From positions 1 to 64,000 of the forward strand of contig CALFWZ010000156.1 of assembly GCA_937928405.1 (NCBI GenBank): a stretch of 64,000 nucleotides of DNA. Reading direction: 5' to 3'. The notes beneath the pieces were generated by a model, which saw only the letters and a program-made list of their open reading frames with translations, did no database searches and was not told where the DNA came from. The position numbers and the translations under genes are program-made. This document shows, piece by piece, positions 12,909 through 22,838 of the stretch (position 1 is its first letter; each line of letters begins with the position of its first letter). The stretch comes from an uncultured Saprospiraceae bacterium. GTDB lineage: Bacteria > Bacteroidota > Bacteroidia > Chitinophagales > Saprospiraceae.

Positions 12909-13871
12909 ATGAAAAACCTATTCCTTCTATTATTCTCTTGTATTTGCACTAGTTTGGTCGCTCAAACAGCACCAGATATTTTTTCTAAATTTACACCAAA
13001 ATTTTTTGAGATTGATGGATATAAAATCAACGTAGAAACCTTGGGGGAAGGAGATCCTATTTTCTTTTTTGCAGGTGGTCCGGGTAATTCCCATGACTAT
13101 ATGCAAGGAGCATTTGGACAATACCATACAACCCATCAAGTGGTTTTTATCGATATGTTAGGTCGTGGAATGTCAGATGATGCTAAGGAGGTATCCGAAT
13201 ATTCCATTTCGAATGATGTACATATAGCAGAGCAAGTTCGAATCGCTTTAGGACTTGATAAAATTGGAATAGTGGGACATTCTTATGGGACGGTGGTGGC
13301 TCAAGCCTATGCGATCAAGTATCCGGAAAAAGTCAGCAAAATGGTGCTAATTGCCGGATTTCATAGTGGGGAAATGTGGCAAGCGAATTGTGAAAGTTAT
13401 AACCATTATACCAAAACTCATTTTCCAGAAACTTGGAAGAAAATAGATTCTTTACGCAATTTAGGATACGTCTCTAGTGATCCTATTTTCTCCAAAGTTT
13501 ACGGAAGTGTTCCTACCAAATACATTTATTACCATGATACCAAGATTAAAGGGAAGCGTCCTAAGACTAAATACCGTAACTGGAACAATGATGTGTATTA
13601 TGGTATCGTTGGCAGAGACGCAGATTTTTTTGTGAGTGGCTCAATGATAGATACAGATTTTCGCAGACACCTAAAAAAACTTGATTTCCCAACCTTAATT
13701 ACCGCAGGTCGCTATGATGGCGTTTCTACTCCGCAATACAATGTTCAATATAAAACCTATATGCCGCAAGCGAAGTTTGTGATGTTTGAACAAAGTGCAC
13801 ATAATCCTTATTTAGAAGAACCTGAAAAATTTTACAAGCTGTTGGATGAGTTTTTGGGGATTGCTCCTTAG
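12909..13871 (+). CDS. Alpha/beta hydrolase (proline iminopeptidase-like), exported
   Basis: Signal peptide from MKNLFLLLF; FFAGGPGNSHDYM, nucleophile elbow GHSYGTVVAQ; ATG at 12909 preferred over the track start. Confidence 0.85.
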   Translation: MKNLFLLLFSCICTSLVAQTAPDIFSKFTPKFFEIDGYKINVETLGEGDPIFFFAGGPGNSHDYMQGAFGQYHTTHQVVFIDMLGRGMSDDAKEVSEYSISNDVHIAEQVRIALGLDKIGIVGHSYGTVVAQAYAIKYPEKVSKMVLIAGFHSGEMWQANCESYNHYTKTHFPETWKKIDSLRNLGYVSSDPIFSKVYGSVPTKYIYYHDTKIKGKRPKTKYRNWNNDVYYGIVGRDADFFVSGSMIDTDFRRHLKKLDFPTLITAGRYDGVSTPQYNVQYKTYMPQAKFVMFEQSAHNPYLEEPEKFYKLLDEFLGIAP

Positions 13872-13909
13872 TATGTTCTAAAAAAAAATGAAAATAGACA
13901 GAACTAGTA

Positions 13910-13950
13910 AACCCAATTTATCAATTGTTTAATAACTGATAAATTGGGTT
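13910..13950. terminator. Bidirectional terminator-like inverted repeat between convergent genes
   Basis: AACCCAATTTATCA (13910-13923) and TGATAAATTGGGTT (13937-13950). Confidence 0.8.
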
Positions 13951-13959
13951 AGAGAATTT

Positions 13960-14643
13960 TTAATCAACTCTATATGGAAAATGCTTGGTAGATCTTCGAT
14001 TGATATTATCTACTATTTGATCAGACTGTTGCCTCCAATCTGCCTGACAGGTGTAATTAATTGACCAAAGAACAGTTCCTTTTTCTGAATCAACAATAGA
14101 ATAATCAGATTTTATATTTTTATTTCTATTTGAAACAAAAGGGACCCGATTTCTGGAACCAAGTAAATTTATGATATCATTTCCAATCTCAATTCCTGCT
14201 GATAGTAAATCTGAAAAATATTTTTCTTTTTGAACACGCCCTTTCACAACAGCATCTACACCTAAGATCTCTGCCATTTTTTCAGAAGATTCATTCCAAG
14301 AATCTACAATTGAAATATTATTTTTTTCTAATTTACTGATGGTCGTACTATAATGTTGGAGATTTATCCGCAGTTGATTTTTTCCTTTCTTGGTACTTCT
14401 TAAAAGTTGATTATGAAAAGAAACCTGGAATGCTTTGCTTTCCGTTGCATTTATTTTTTCTACCATCTCAGGCGTTATAGAAGGATCATCTTCTCCAATG
14501 GTAACAACCTCAAAAGGTAATACTGCAATAGTTTTATGAGATTTGGTTAGATCTTCAAAATCATCAATTGAATAATATCGATTTTGCTTGCAGCTAGATA
14601 GAAAAATAATTAGTGAGAGACAAAAAATGATTTGATTTTTCAT
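13960..14643 (-). CDS. Lipoprotein, hypothetical
   Basis: Lipobox-like FLSSC after signal sequence; IAVLPFEVVTIG and VDAVVKGRV resemble LPS-assembly/GNA1162-type lipoproteins. Confidence 0.7.
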   Translation of the reverse strand: MKNQIIFCLSLIIFLSSCKQNRYYSIDDFEDLTKSHKTIAVLPFEVVTIGEDDPSITPEMVEKINATESKAFQVSFHNQLLRSTKKGKNQLRINLQHYSTTISKLEKNNISIVDSWNESSEKMAEILGVDAVVKGRVQKEKYFSDLLSAGIEIGNDIINLLGSRNRVPFVSNRNKNIKSDYSIVDSEKGTVLWSINYTCQADWRQQSDQIVDNINRRSTKHFPYRVD

Positions 14644-14836
14644 AGGAATAGTTTTAGTTTAAAAAATCTTTATTTTAATATAGATAAACTAGAACTAAAA
14701 AGAAAAAATGCAAATCAATTTAACTTTGAATTAACTACAATAATTAAAATTTATGATTTTAGAAAGATTTCTAATCAAAAATCGAACTCCTCTTAATAAT
14801 ATTACAATCCATCCTCTCCATATTCATCATCTCAGA

Positions 14837-15256
14837 TCACTCTTTTTTCATTTCTAGAGAGATGGAAGATTCTGATAAATAAAATAATATTTTATCGCCT
14901 TCTTTTTTGGTAATAATTTCCATTAGCAATTTTTGACTATTAGCCTTTTTTTGCGATGCTTGAATCGTGTAAGAATTTGTGGCTTCGTTGTATGTCCAAC
15001 GAGCTTCGGAAATAGCCATTCCTTCAAAGGTAAAATCAAATGAAAAATTATGATTTTCTTCAAATGTGAATTTTGCTTTTAGAAAAGCATCCTTTAACAT
15101 AGCCATCATGGCTAATTGTTCTTGCGGTAATTCTTTTAAGACATTTATTTCAAGAACTTTCCAAGTTCCTACAATTTCATCTCCGGTTAAAGATTGAGCT
15201 GAAGTTTTTCCTCCAAGAAATCCGAGTATTAAAAATAGTAACAGCGTCTTTTTCAT
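14837..15256 (-). CDS. Lipocalin-like secreted protein
   Basis: Signal peptide MKKTLLLFLILGFLGGKTSAQ; EIVGTWKVLEI; internal Met preferred as start. Confidence 0.65.
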   Translation of the reverse strand: MKKTLLLFLILGFLGGKTSAQSLTGDEIVGTWKVLEINVLKELPQEQLAMMAMLKDAFLKAKFTFEENHNFSFDFTFEGMAISEARWTYNEATNSYTIQASQKKANSQKLLMEIITKKEGDKILFYLSESSISLEMKKE

Positions 15257-15390
15257 TTTTTTTAATTTAAAATATTTAATGATTACGAACATGGACAAAA
15301 ACATTTGTCATAACTTATAGTTTATTTTGTCCACGTATTTATTATAATTGAATTTCAAACCTATCTATAAAATAGTTTTTTTACAAAAGA

Positions 15391-15873
15391 TTAATTACAC
15401 AACAACCGAATCGGATCTGTCTCAATGATATTACTGGCATTTCCAGCATTATCTGTAATCTGAACACTAAAAGTCAATTCATCTTCGGGCATATCTGGAA
15501 AAGGTTGACAAGAGATTGAGCCTTGAAAACAACAAACGGAAAAGATCTTGATATCCATTGTGCCAGAAATACCGTTCTCCGCCCCTTGTTCTGGAATCTC
15601 TGGAATGGAAAAACCAAAAGGAACGGCATTGGGTAACCGCAGGTCCTTTATTTCAATATTCAAGACTTGTCGTTGACCAATATCACCATCTCCATCTTTA
15701 AATCCAATTCGGAGAATGACCGTATCCTGATTTTGACTTCCTTGTAATAATGTATTTTTGCTAAATCCTTGGAAATCAATTTCGGGTATTTCACTAAAAT
15801 CTGATGGTGAGGTACAAGCCCAAACACCAAAGATTAAAAGAAAAGAAAGAACGAGAAGAGAATTGACTTTCAT
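15391..15873 (-). CDS. Lipoprotein, hypothetical
   Basis: Signal peptide with lipobox-like GVWAC; KDGDGDIG motif common in Bacteroidota secreted proteins. Confidence 0.7.
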   Translation of the reverse strand: MKVNSLLVLSFLLIFGVWACTSPSDFSEIPEIDFQGFSKNTLLQGSQNQDTVILRIGFKDGDGDIGQRQVLNIEIKDLRLPNAVPFGFSIPEIPEQGAENGISGTMDIKIFSVCCFQGSISCQPFPDMPEDELTFSVQITDNAGNASNIIETDPIRLLCN

Positions 15874-15909
15874 AATACTATATTTTATAACCAAAGATAC
15901 CTAATTTTT

Positions 15910-16890
15910 GTGATCTCAAAAAAATCCATATTAAATCTTCCTTCCACTGATTTTGAAAAAAAAGCATTAGCAATTTTTGCCTATCAAGCAAAGGAAAATT
16001 TAGTATATCGGGAATATTTATCGCTTCTAAAAATAGACGCAAAAAAAGTTCAGGCAATTTCGCAAATTCCCTTTTTACCCATCTCGCTGTTTAAATCCCA
16101 CAAAATTATTAGTGGATCGAAATCTGCTCAAATCACGTTTACCAGCAGCGGCACCACCGGATCAACAACCAGTCAACATCAGGTGGTGGATCCTGCTTTT
16201 TACCTCACTGTTGCTAGGACCGGTTTTGCTTCTTTCTACGGACCAATAGAAGGTTTTTGCGTTTTGGCCTTATTGCCCGCCTATTTAGAACGTCAAGGAA
16301 GCTCCTTGGTGTATATGGTTCAAGATTTTATTAATAAATCCCAATACCGAGAAAGTGGCTTTTATTTGGACAACCTAACGGCCTTATCCACACAGTTAGC
16401 TCATAATCAAGCACATCAAATTCCCACCTTATTGATTGGGGTAAGCTTTGCCTTGTTAGATTTAGCCGAACAATTCCCTCAAAACTTATCGGAAATCATG
16501 GTAATGGAAACAGGAGGAATGAAAGGACGTCGTAAAGAGATTACGCGCGAAGAACTTCATGCCAACCTTAAAAATGCGTTTAATTTAGCCAAGGTCCATT
16601 CCGAATACGGGATGACCGAATTATTATCTCAAGCATACTCATTAGGAGATGGCTGGTTTAAAGGTTCACCAACCTTGCGGGTATTGGCCAGAGAAATAAC
16701 GGACCCTTTTGCCTATCTGCCTTCCAATCGAACTGGATTGTTGAACATTATTGATTTGGCGAATGTCGACAGTTGTAGCTTTATTGCGACGGATGATTTA
16801 GGACGAGTTCAGGAAGATGGTTCTTTTAGCGTAATTGGACGACTAGATGCCAGTGATATCAGAGGCTGCAATTTGATGGTATATGGTTAG
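15910..16890 (+). CDS. LuxE/PaaK-like acyl-protein synthetase/acyltransferase
   Basis: ITFTSSGTTGSTTSQH AMP-binding-like motif, MVMETGGMKGRR, EYGMTELLSQAYS; GTG start. Confidence 0.82.
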   Translation: MISKKSILNLPSTDFEKKALAIFAYQAKENLVYREYLSLLKIDAKKVQAISQIPFLPISLFKSHKIISGSKSAQITFTSSGTTGSTTSQHQVVDPAFYLTVARTGFASFYGPIEGFCVLALLPAYLERQGSSLVYMVQDFINKSQYRESGFYLDNLTALSTQLAHNQAHQIPTLLIGVSFALLDLAEQFPQNLSEIMVMETGGMKGRRKEITREELHANLKNAFNLAKVHSEYGMTELLSQAYSLGDGWFKGSPTLRVLAREITDPFAYLPSNRTGLLNIIDLANVDSCSFIATDDLGRVQEDGSFSVIGRLDASDIRGCNLMVYG

Positions 16891-16968
16891 GATCGGTTTC
16901 AAAATCAAATAACGGATAGCATTCTTACTTTAGAACAATCAGGTTCAATCATTCACCTATTTTGTTCG

Positions 16969-16976
16969 TAACTTTG
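16969..16976 (+). promoter_or_regulatory. Putative Bacteroidota -7 element (TAACTTTG)
   Basis: Matches TAnnTTTG, 39 bp upstream of the cobalamin adenosyltransferase start. Confidence 0.45.
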
Positions 16977-17014
16977 GGCTAAATTATATTCTTTAATAGA
17001 AAACAATCACAGAT

Positions 17015-17572
17015 ATGTCCTTTAAAATATATACGAAAACAGGAGACAAAGGTACTACTGGACTTTATGGAGGCGCTCGGATACCTAAGTATCATATCCG
17101 GATAGAATCCTATGGGACCGTAGACGAACTTAATTCACATCTAGGATTGTTGCGAGATCAATTAATGAATGTGGAAGATCAGAAGATGATTGAGATCATC
17201 CAAAATCGATTATTCACCATTGGCAGTAATTTGGCAAGTGATCCATCTAAAGAAATGACTACGCCCGATCTAACGGAGGCGGATACTGCGCTGTTGGAAA
17301 ATGGAATTGACAATATTGACGCGATCGTACCACCGCTCAAAAATTTTATTTTGCCGGGAGGTCATGTATCGGTATCCCAAACGCATATTTGTCGATGTGT
17401 TTGTCGTCGAGCTGAACGACTCGTCGTAGCCTTATCTGAAAACGAACCAGAAACGGTCCCTCCAATTTTGGTGATTTATCTCAATCGCTTATCAGACTAT
17501 TTATTTATGTTAGGACGAAAATTAAGTCACGATTTGGGGGTTCCTGAGACCCCGTGGATCGCCCGATCCTAG
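17015..17572 (+). CDS. PduO-type cob(I)yrinic acid a,c-diamide adenosyltransferase
   Basis: KIYTKTGDKGTTGLYGG, ESYGTVDELNSHLG, FILPGG, RRAERLVV. Confidence 0.95.
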   Translation: MSFKIYTKTGDKGTTGLYGGARIPKYHIRIESYGTVDELNSHLGLLRDQLMNVEDQKMIEIIQNRLFTIGSNLASDPSKEMTTPDLTEADTALLENGIDNIDAIVPPLKNFILPGGHVSVSQTHICRCVCRRAERLVVALSENEPETVPPILVIYLNRLSDYLFMLGRKLSHDLGVPETPWIARS

Positions 17573-17589
17573 AAAACCTTTAAGGTCAA

Positions 17590-19650
17590 ATGAAAATACT
17601 GGGAACACCATTGTCGAGTGTCGCAAAGTACCTGATTGTTTTAGGTACGGTTATTTTTATTAGTTTTCTTTTTCCAAAAAATATCCTTTTCAATTACGAG
17701 TTTGAAAAAGGCCAACCATGGCAATACGATGATTTGGTGGCAGCTTTTGATTTTACCATTCAAAAGCCCGACATAATCATCGAGCAGGAAAAATCTGCTA
17801 TTAGTCAGACGCTTCCTTACTACACTATTAATCCTGATCGAGCAAGACAACGAAAAAATATTTTTCAAAAAAGCTTTGATAGCGCATTAAAAACGGTCCA
17901 ACAAGAAGACCAGTTTATCGATGTAATTCAAAGACCAAAAACGTATCGTAATTACGGTCTTCAATTTATTGATCGAATCTATCAGCGTGGTCTAATTACA
18001 GCGGACCACGAACTGGCGAGCTTGGAAAAAGACAAGCCTATCATGCTTCGTAATGAGGAGGGTGCCGTAAAAAAAACAGTTGAAAGTTTATTAAATCCTA
18101 AAGAGATTGAATTTTGGATAACAGATTCTTTGTTCCGAAGCGGTTTGCCAGAGGCTGAATTTCTAATTCCGCTTTTGCGAAGAGATTATGCCGCTAACGT
18201 AGAATATGATTCCGAAGCTACCAAACGATTTCGTACCGAACAACTTGCCAATATTTCCACGACCTTTGGAACGATAAAAAAAGGAACACTAATCGTTGGG
18301 GAAAAAGACTTAGTTACTGATTCAATTTATCAACAGCTTACTGCCTATCGAGATGGTTATCAAACCACCGCTTCCAGCGGAGAATCTGCTTGGTGGGTTT
18401 ATATAGGATACTTACTTCTAACTGTATTTATTCTGGGTGTTTTTATTATGTATCTGCGCATTCATGTACCTACTGTTTATTACCACCTAAAACCGTTTTG
18501 TTTTGTCATGATCTGGCTAATTATTTACAGTTACTTGGTTTATCTTTTTAGAATAAATGGTACCCTAAGTCTGTACATTATTCCATTTTGTATCGCTCCG
18601 ATTGTGATCAGTATATTTTATAATGAGAGACTTGCTTTATTCACGCATGTGATCATTGTTTTGATTGCCAGTTTACTTTCTGGTCTAGGGTATGCTTTTA
18701 TTTTTTTGCAATTACTAGCTGGGGTTGTAGCAGTGTTCGGTAATATCAAAGTTCGTGATTGGACGCGTTTTTTTTCTGCTATGTTTTATATTTTTATGGC
18801 CTATGGAATGGCCTATTTAGGACTTTCTTTGATCAAAGAAGGTGGACTCTCGACCATTGATTGGTCTGTTTATAATTGGATATTATTAAATGTATTGCTA
18901 ACCTTATTAGCTTATCCATTAATTCCGTTATTAGAAAGAGTATTCGGGTATACCTCTTCCATTACCTTAACTGAGTTATCAGATATGAACCATCCGCTGT
19001 TGAAGGAATTGTCCATCAAGGCCTCGGGAACCTTACAACATGCTTTGCAAGTAGCCAACTTGAGTGAAGCCGCTGCTCGAAAGATCAACGCCAATGTTCA
19101 ATTAGTAAAGGTGGCAGCTTTGTATCATGATATTGGGAAAATAAAAGATCCCGCCTATTTTATTGAAAATCAAAAAGGACAAAACCCACATGATGATTTG
19201 CCTCCGATAGAAAGTGTCGAAAAAATTATTGGCCACATTTCGTATGGCGTTGAGTTGGCAGAAAAACATCGGTTGCCAAAAATAATTATTGATTTTATCA
19301 AAACCCATCATGGTACATCTAGAGTGGAATATTTTTATCATCAACATATAACGCAAAATCCTAAGGGGGGTATCGATCAAAAGGCATTTCGATATCCTGG
19401 GCCTCGTCCTCAAACGAAGGAAGAAGCCATTCTGATGTTGGCAAATGGTATTGAAGCTGCGGCGAAAGGAATGAAAGATCCCACAGCCTCAGATATTGAT
19501 TTATTGGTCAACAAAATGATTCAAAGTAAAATAGCGAAAGGACAATTGATTCATTCAGCATTAAGCTTTAAAGAATTAGAAATTTGTAAATTAGAATTTA
19601 AAAAATTGTTGAATAGTATTTATCATATTCAGGTTGAATACCCAGAATAG
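17590..19650 (+). CDS. 7TM-HD domain protein, PgpH-like (candidate c-di-AMP phosphodiesterase)
   Basis: N-terminal extracytoplasmic region, 7TM region, HD domain with ALYHDIGKIKDP and KTHHGTSRVEYFY. Confidence 0.92.
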   Translation: MKILGTPLSSVAKYLIVLGTVIFISFLFPKNILFNYEFEKGQPWQYDDLVAAFDFTIQKPDIIIEQEKSAISQTLPYYTINPDRARQRKNIFQKSFDSALKTVQQEDQFIDVIQRPKTYRNYGLQFIDRIYQRGLITADHELASLEKDKPIMLRNEEGAVKKTVESLLNPKEIEFWITDSLFRSGLPEAEFLIPLLRRDYAANVEYDSEATKRFRTEQLANISTTFGTIKKGTLIVGEKDLVTDSIYQQLTAYRDGYQTTASSGESAWWVYIGYLLLTVFILGVFIMYLRIHVPTVYYHLKPFCFVMIWLIIYSYLVYLFRINGTLSLYIIPFCIAPIVISIFYNERLALFTHVIIVLIASLLSGLGYAFIFLQLLAGVVAVFGNIKVRDWTRFFSAMFYIFMAYGMAYLGLSLIKEGGLSTIDWSVYNWILLNVLLTLLAYPLIPLLERVFGYTSSITLTELSDMNHPLLKELSIKASGTLQHALQVANLSEAAARKINANVQLVKVAALYHDIGKIKDPAYFIENQKGQNPHDDLPPIESVEKIIGHISYGVELAEKHRLPKIIIDFIKTHHGTSRVEYFYHQHITQNPKGGIDQKAFRYPGPRPQTKEEAILMLANGIEAAAKGMKDPTASDIDLLVNKMIQSKIAKGQLIHSALSFKELEICKLEFKKLLNSIYHIQVEYPE

Positions 19651-19737
19651 GAGTTGATCAATAAATTTAGAGATTACAAAGTGAATATTCATTTTTTAAT
19701 TTTCCTGTAGTTGATAGAATGGTAAGTTCGAGCCAAT

Positions 19738-19745
19738 TATCTTTG
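19738..19745 (+). promoter_or_regulatory. Putative Bacteroidota -7 element (TATCTTTG)
   Basis: Matches TAnnTTTG, 53 bp upstream of the glycosylase start. Confidence 0.5.
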
Positions 19746-19797
19746 TAAGAAGAAAACCTCGATATTTAATTAACCTTTTAGATAAGAAAAAAATCCT

Positions 19798-20604
19798 ATG
19801 CCTGAGCTTCCAGAAGTAGAAACTTTTAAAAAATATTTTGACGGAACCAGTCTAAATCAACAGATTGAGCGAGTAGAAGTAAGCGATGATAAAATAATTC
19901 GTAACTTGACTGGCAATGAGTTCATTGATAAACTTACCGGTCGAACCTTTTTGGACTCTTATAGAAGAGGAAAGTATTTATTTGCCAGACTTGATAATGA
20001 GGAATATATCCTTTTTCACTTTGGGATGACTGGTGACTTGAATTATTATGAAGTAGAGGCAGACCGAACTAAGCACGAGCGTTTTGTGTTTTATTTTACG
20101 AATAACCAACGCTTAGGCTTTGACTGTCCTAGAAAGTTTGCTAGGATCAATTATGTAGAAAATCTGGAAGCATATATCGCCAAGGTAGGATTGGGGGAAG
20201 ACGCTTTGGAAATTTCAGAGGCAGAATTTTTGGACGCTGCCAAAAATAGAAAAGGATCCATTAAAGGATTTTTATTAAATCAAAAGATACTAGCCGGAGT
20301 TGGGAATTTATATGCGGACGAAGTTTGTTATCAAACCCGCATCCATCCAGCTTCGCAAGTTGGAGCAATTCCTACCAAAAAACTAAAAGAAGCGTTTGCA
20401 GTCATGCAAGAAATTTTAAAAAAAGCCATTGAACGATCTGCTTATTATAAGGAGTATCCCGAAAATTGGTTTTGGGAATGGAGGAAAGAAGGAACTTCCG
20501 CCCCCAATGGAAAAGAGAAAGTAGCTTGGGAGAAAATTGGAGGACGAACCACCTATTTTTTTCCTACCTATCAACGACTCTATTTATTTGAAAAAAAACG
20601 ATAG
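19798..20604 (+). CDS. Fpg/Nei family DNA glycosylase with a cysteine-free C-terminal finger
   Basis: MPELPEVETF N-terminus, LNQKILAGVGNLYADEVCY (H2TH region), C-terminal GGRTTYFFPTYQRL lacking zinc-ligand cysteines. Confidence 0.93.
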   Translation: MPELPEVETFKKYFDGTSLNQQIERVEVSDDKIIRNLTGNEFIDKLTGRTFLDSYRRGKYLFARLDNEEYILFHFGMTGDLNYYEVEADRTKHERFVFYFTNNQRLGFDCPRKFARINYVENLEAYIAKVGLGEDALEISEAEFLDAAKNRKGSIKGFLLNQKILAGVGNLYADEVCYQTRIHPASQVGAIPTKKLKEAFAVMQEILKKAIERSAYYKEYPENWFWEWRKEGTSAPNGKEKVAWEKIGGRTTYFFPTYQRLYLFEKKR

Positions 20605-20629
20605 GGCTCATTAGCATTAAAAAAATATT

Positions 20630-21679
20630 ATGAAAGAACAAATCACGGACGAACAGTTGAAGAAAGAAAAATTTGAGTTCCAAAAGTTAAAAGTGGACCC
20701 AGGGCAATCTCCGATTCGTCTAGATAAATTTTTATTCGATAAACTATTTCAAGTTTCTCGCAATAAGATCCAAACTGCCATCAAAAAAGGAATGATCACC
20801 TTGGATGGAAAGGAGGTAAAACCCAACGTCAAAATCAAACCCAATCAAGAAATTATTGTCTATCTGGACGAGCCACGAGAAGGAAATCCTGAAGTTATTC
20901 CGCAAGATATTCCACTAACAGTTGTATACGAAGATGAAGACGTAATGGTTATTAATAAGCCGGCTGGACTGACGGTCCATCCAGGGGTTGGTCAAAGAGA
21001 TGGGACGCTGGTAAATGCACTCATGTATTATTTTAAACAAAAAGAATTACCGATCAAAGAAGGCAATGAACCGGATCGTCCGGGTCTAGTTCATCGAATT
21101 GATAAAGATACCACAGGTCTAATGGTTATTGCTAAAACATCAGAAGCGATGACGCATTTGAGTAAACAATTTGCCGATCATACCGTTGAACGAAAATACG
21201 TTGCTTTGGCTTGGGGGAATTTTGATGATCCCGATGGAACTATTACTGGTAATTTGGGACGTCACCCAACCAATCGTACAAAGCAAACGGTTTATGCTGA
21301 CGACGAAGGTGGCAAACATGCCGTGACACACTACAAGGTCTTGCTCGATATGTATTATGTCAGCCTAATTGAATGCCAGCTAGAAACTGGCCGAACCCAC
21401 CAGATTAGGGTTCATATGCAGCATACGGGACATCCGCTCTTCAATGATGCTAAATATGGTGGTAATAAAGTTATTAAAGGAACGGTGTTCGATAAATATC
21501 GACAATTTGTGGAGAACTGCTTTAAAATGATTCCTCGACATGTTTTACACGCTAAGTCCATCGGGTTTGTCCATCCAAGAACTGGAAAACAAATGTTTTT
21601 TGAATCAGAATTGCCAACGGATTTTCAAGCTGTTTTAGATAAGTGGGAACGGTATTTAAAAGGTCGCAAGAAGGGATAA
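20630..21679 (+). CDS. RluA-family 23S rRNA pseudouridine synthase (RluD-like)
   Basis: S4 domain plus VINKPAGLTVHPG, GLVHRIDKDTTGLMVIAK, LETGRTHQIRVH. Confidence 0.96.
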   Translation: MKEQITDEQLKKEKFEFQKLKVDPGQSPIRLDKFLFDKLFQVSRNKIQTAIKKGMITLDGKEVKPNVKIKPNQEIIVYLDEPREGNPEVIPQDIPLTVVYEDEDVMVINKPAGLTVHPGVGQRDGTLVNALMYYFKQKELPIKEGNEPDRPGLVHRIDKDTTGLMVIAKTSEAMTHLSKQFADHTVERKYVALAWGNFDDPDGTITGNLGRHPTNRTKQTVYADDEGGKHAVTHYKVLLDMYYVSLIECQLETGRTHQIRVHMQHTGHPLFNDAKYGGNKVIKGTVFDKYRQFVENCFKMIPRHVLHAKSIGFVHPRTGKQMFFESELPTDFQAVLDKWERYLKGRKKG

Positions 21680-21732
21680 GGAATGTTTGTCAAGAGGAGC
21701 GAATTGACCATAGTAAAAATTAAATTAAAGTT

Positions 21733-21740
21733 TATCTTTG
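21733..21740 (+). promoter_or_regulatory. Putative Bacteroidota -7 element (TATCTTTG)
   Basis: Matches TAnnTTTG; overlaps the TTG proposed as start in the ORF track, favouring ATG at 21786. Confidence 0.5.
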
Positions 21741-21785
21741 CCTCATTCCTGGAAAAAAAATAGAAACTCATCCAAATTACGCTTA

Positions 21786-22826
21786 ATGAAAATTGAAAAA
21801 GTTGCTTCTTCCGTTATCGTAATGGCTTTTGTAATAGCTCTTTTGGTGATTGGTAAACCGCTTTTGGTTCCTCTTTTTTTGGCAATTGTTATTTGGTATG
21901 TTATTACCTCTATCAATGAGTGGGTTCGAAAACCAGAATGGATTAACAGGTATGTTCCCAACAGTCTCTCTCTCTTGATTTCGAGTGTATTAATTATTGG
22001 GGTCTTATTTTTATTGGGTAATGTGGTGGCTCAAAATATTGAGATGATGCGGACCAATGCTCCTAGTTATCGGGTAAATATTGAGCAACAATTACAGCGA
22101 ATTTTGATTCACTTAGGACTAGAAAAACAGTATAATTTAAGTAGCCTAGCGCATGAATTCAACCTCAACGATTATATGGGACAGCTTATCAATTCCATAA
22201 CCGGAATGGCCCAAAAAGCGGTTTTAATTTTGATTTATGTGATTTTCCTATTGATTGAACAACATACCTTCCCTAGAAAAATAGCGGCCCTTAATTGGAC
22301 CAGAGAACGAACGGATCACTTTAAACTGATTCTTCGGCAAGCCAATTCTGCTATCAAAACCTACTTGTCTGTAAAAACGGGAGCAAGCATTCTAACCGCT
22401 TTTTTAAGTTTTTTAGTATTGTATTTTATCGGCGTAGATTTTCCTGTTTTCTGGGCCTTTCTCATTTTTCTACTCAATTATATTCCAACGGTAGGTTCTA
22501 TTGTTGCGACCTTTTTTCCTTCCGTGGTGGCCTTAGTGCAGTTTGATACCCTTGGGCCATTCTTCGCGGTATTTATTATAATTACGGGTCTTCAATTTTT
22601 AATTGGGAGTTTTTTAGAACCACGTTTATTAGGGAATTCCTTAAACATAAGTCCTTTTGTCATTATCCTTTCTCTTGTTTTATGGGGCCTGATTTGGGGC
22701 GTGGTGGGAATGTTATTATGTGTACCATTGACGGTGATCATGATTATTGTTATGGCGCAATTTCCAAATACTAGAGCTATTGCAATCTTGCTCTCAAGGA
22801 ATGGTAAAATGGGAGAGGTAAAGTAG
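21786..22826 (+). CDS. AI-2E family transporter
   Basis: Multi-TM protein; FLLNYIPTVGSIVA and FLEPRLLGNSLNISPFVI are typical of the family. Confidence 0.92.
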   Translation: MKIEKVASSVIVMAFVIALLVIGKPLLVPLFLAIVIWYVITSINEWVRKPEWINRYVPNSLSLLISSVLIIGVLFLLGNVVAQNIEMMRTNAPSYRVNIEQQLQRILIHLGLEKQYNLSSLAHEFNLNDYMGQLINSITGMAQKAVLILIYVIFLLIEQHTFPRKIAALNWTRERTDHFKLILRQANSAIKTYLSVKTGASILTAFLSFLVLYFIGVDFPVFWAFLIFLLNYIPTVGSIVATFFPSVVALVQFDTLGPFFAVFIIITGLQFLIGSFLEPRLLGNSLNISPFVIILSLVLWGLIWGVVGMLLCVPLTVIMIIVMAQFPNTRAIAILLSRNGKMGEVK

Positions 22827-22838
22827 GGTAGTTTTCAA

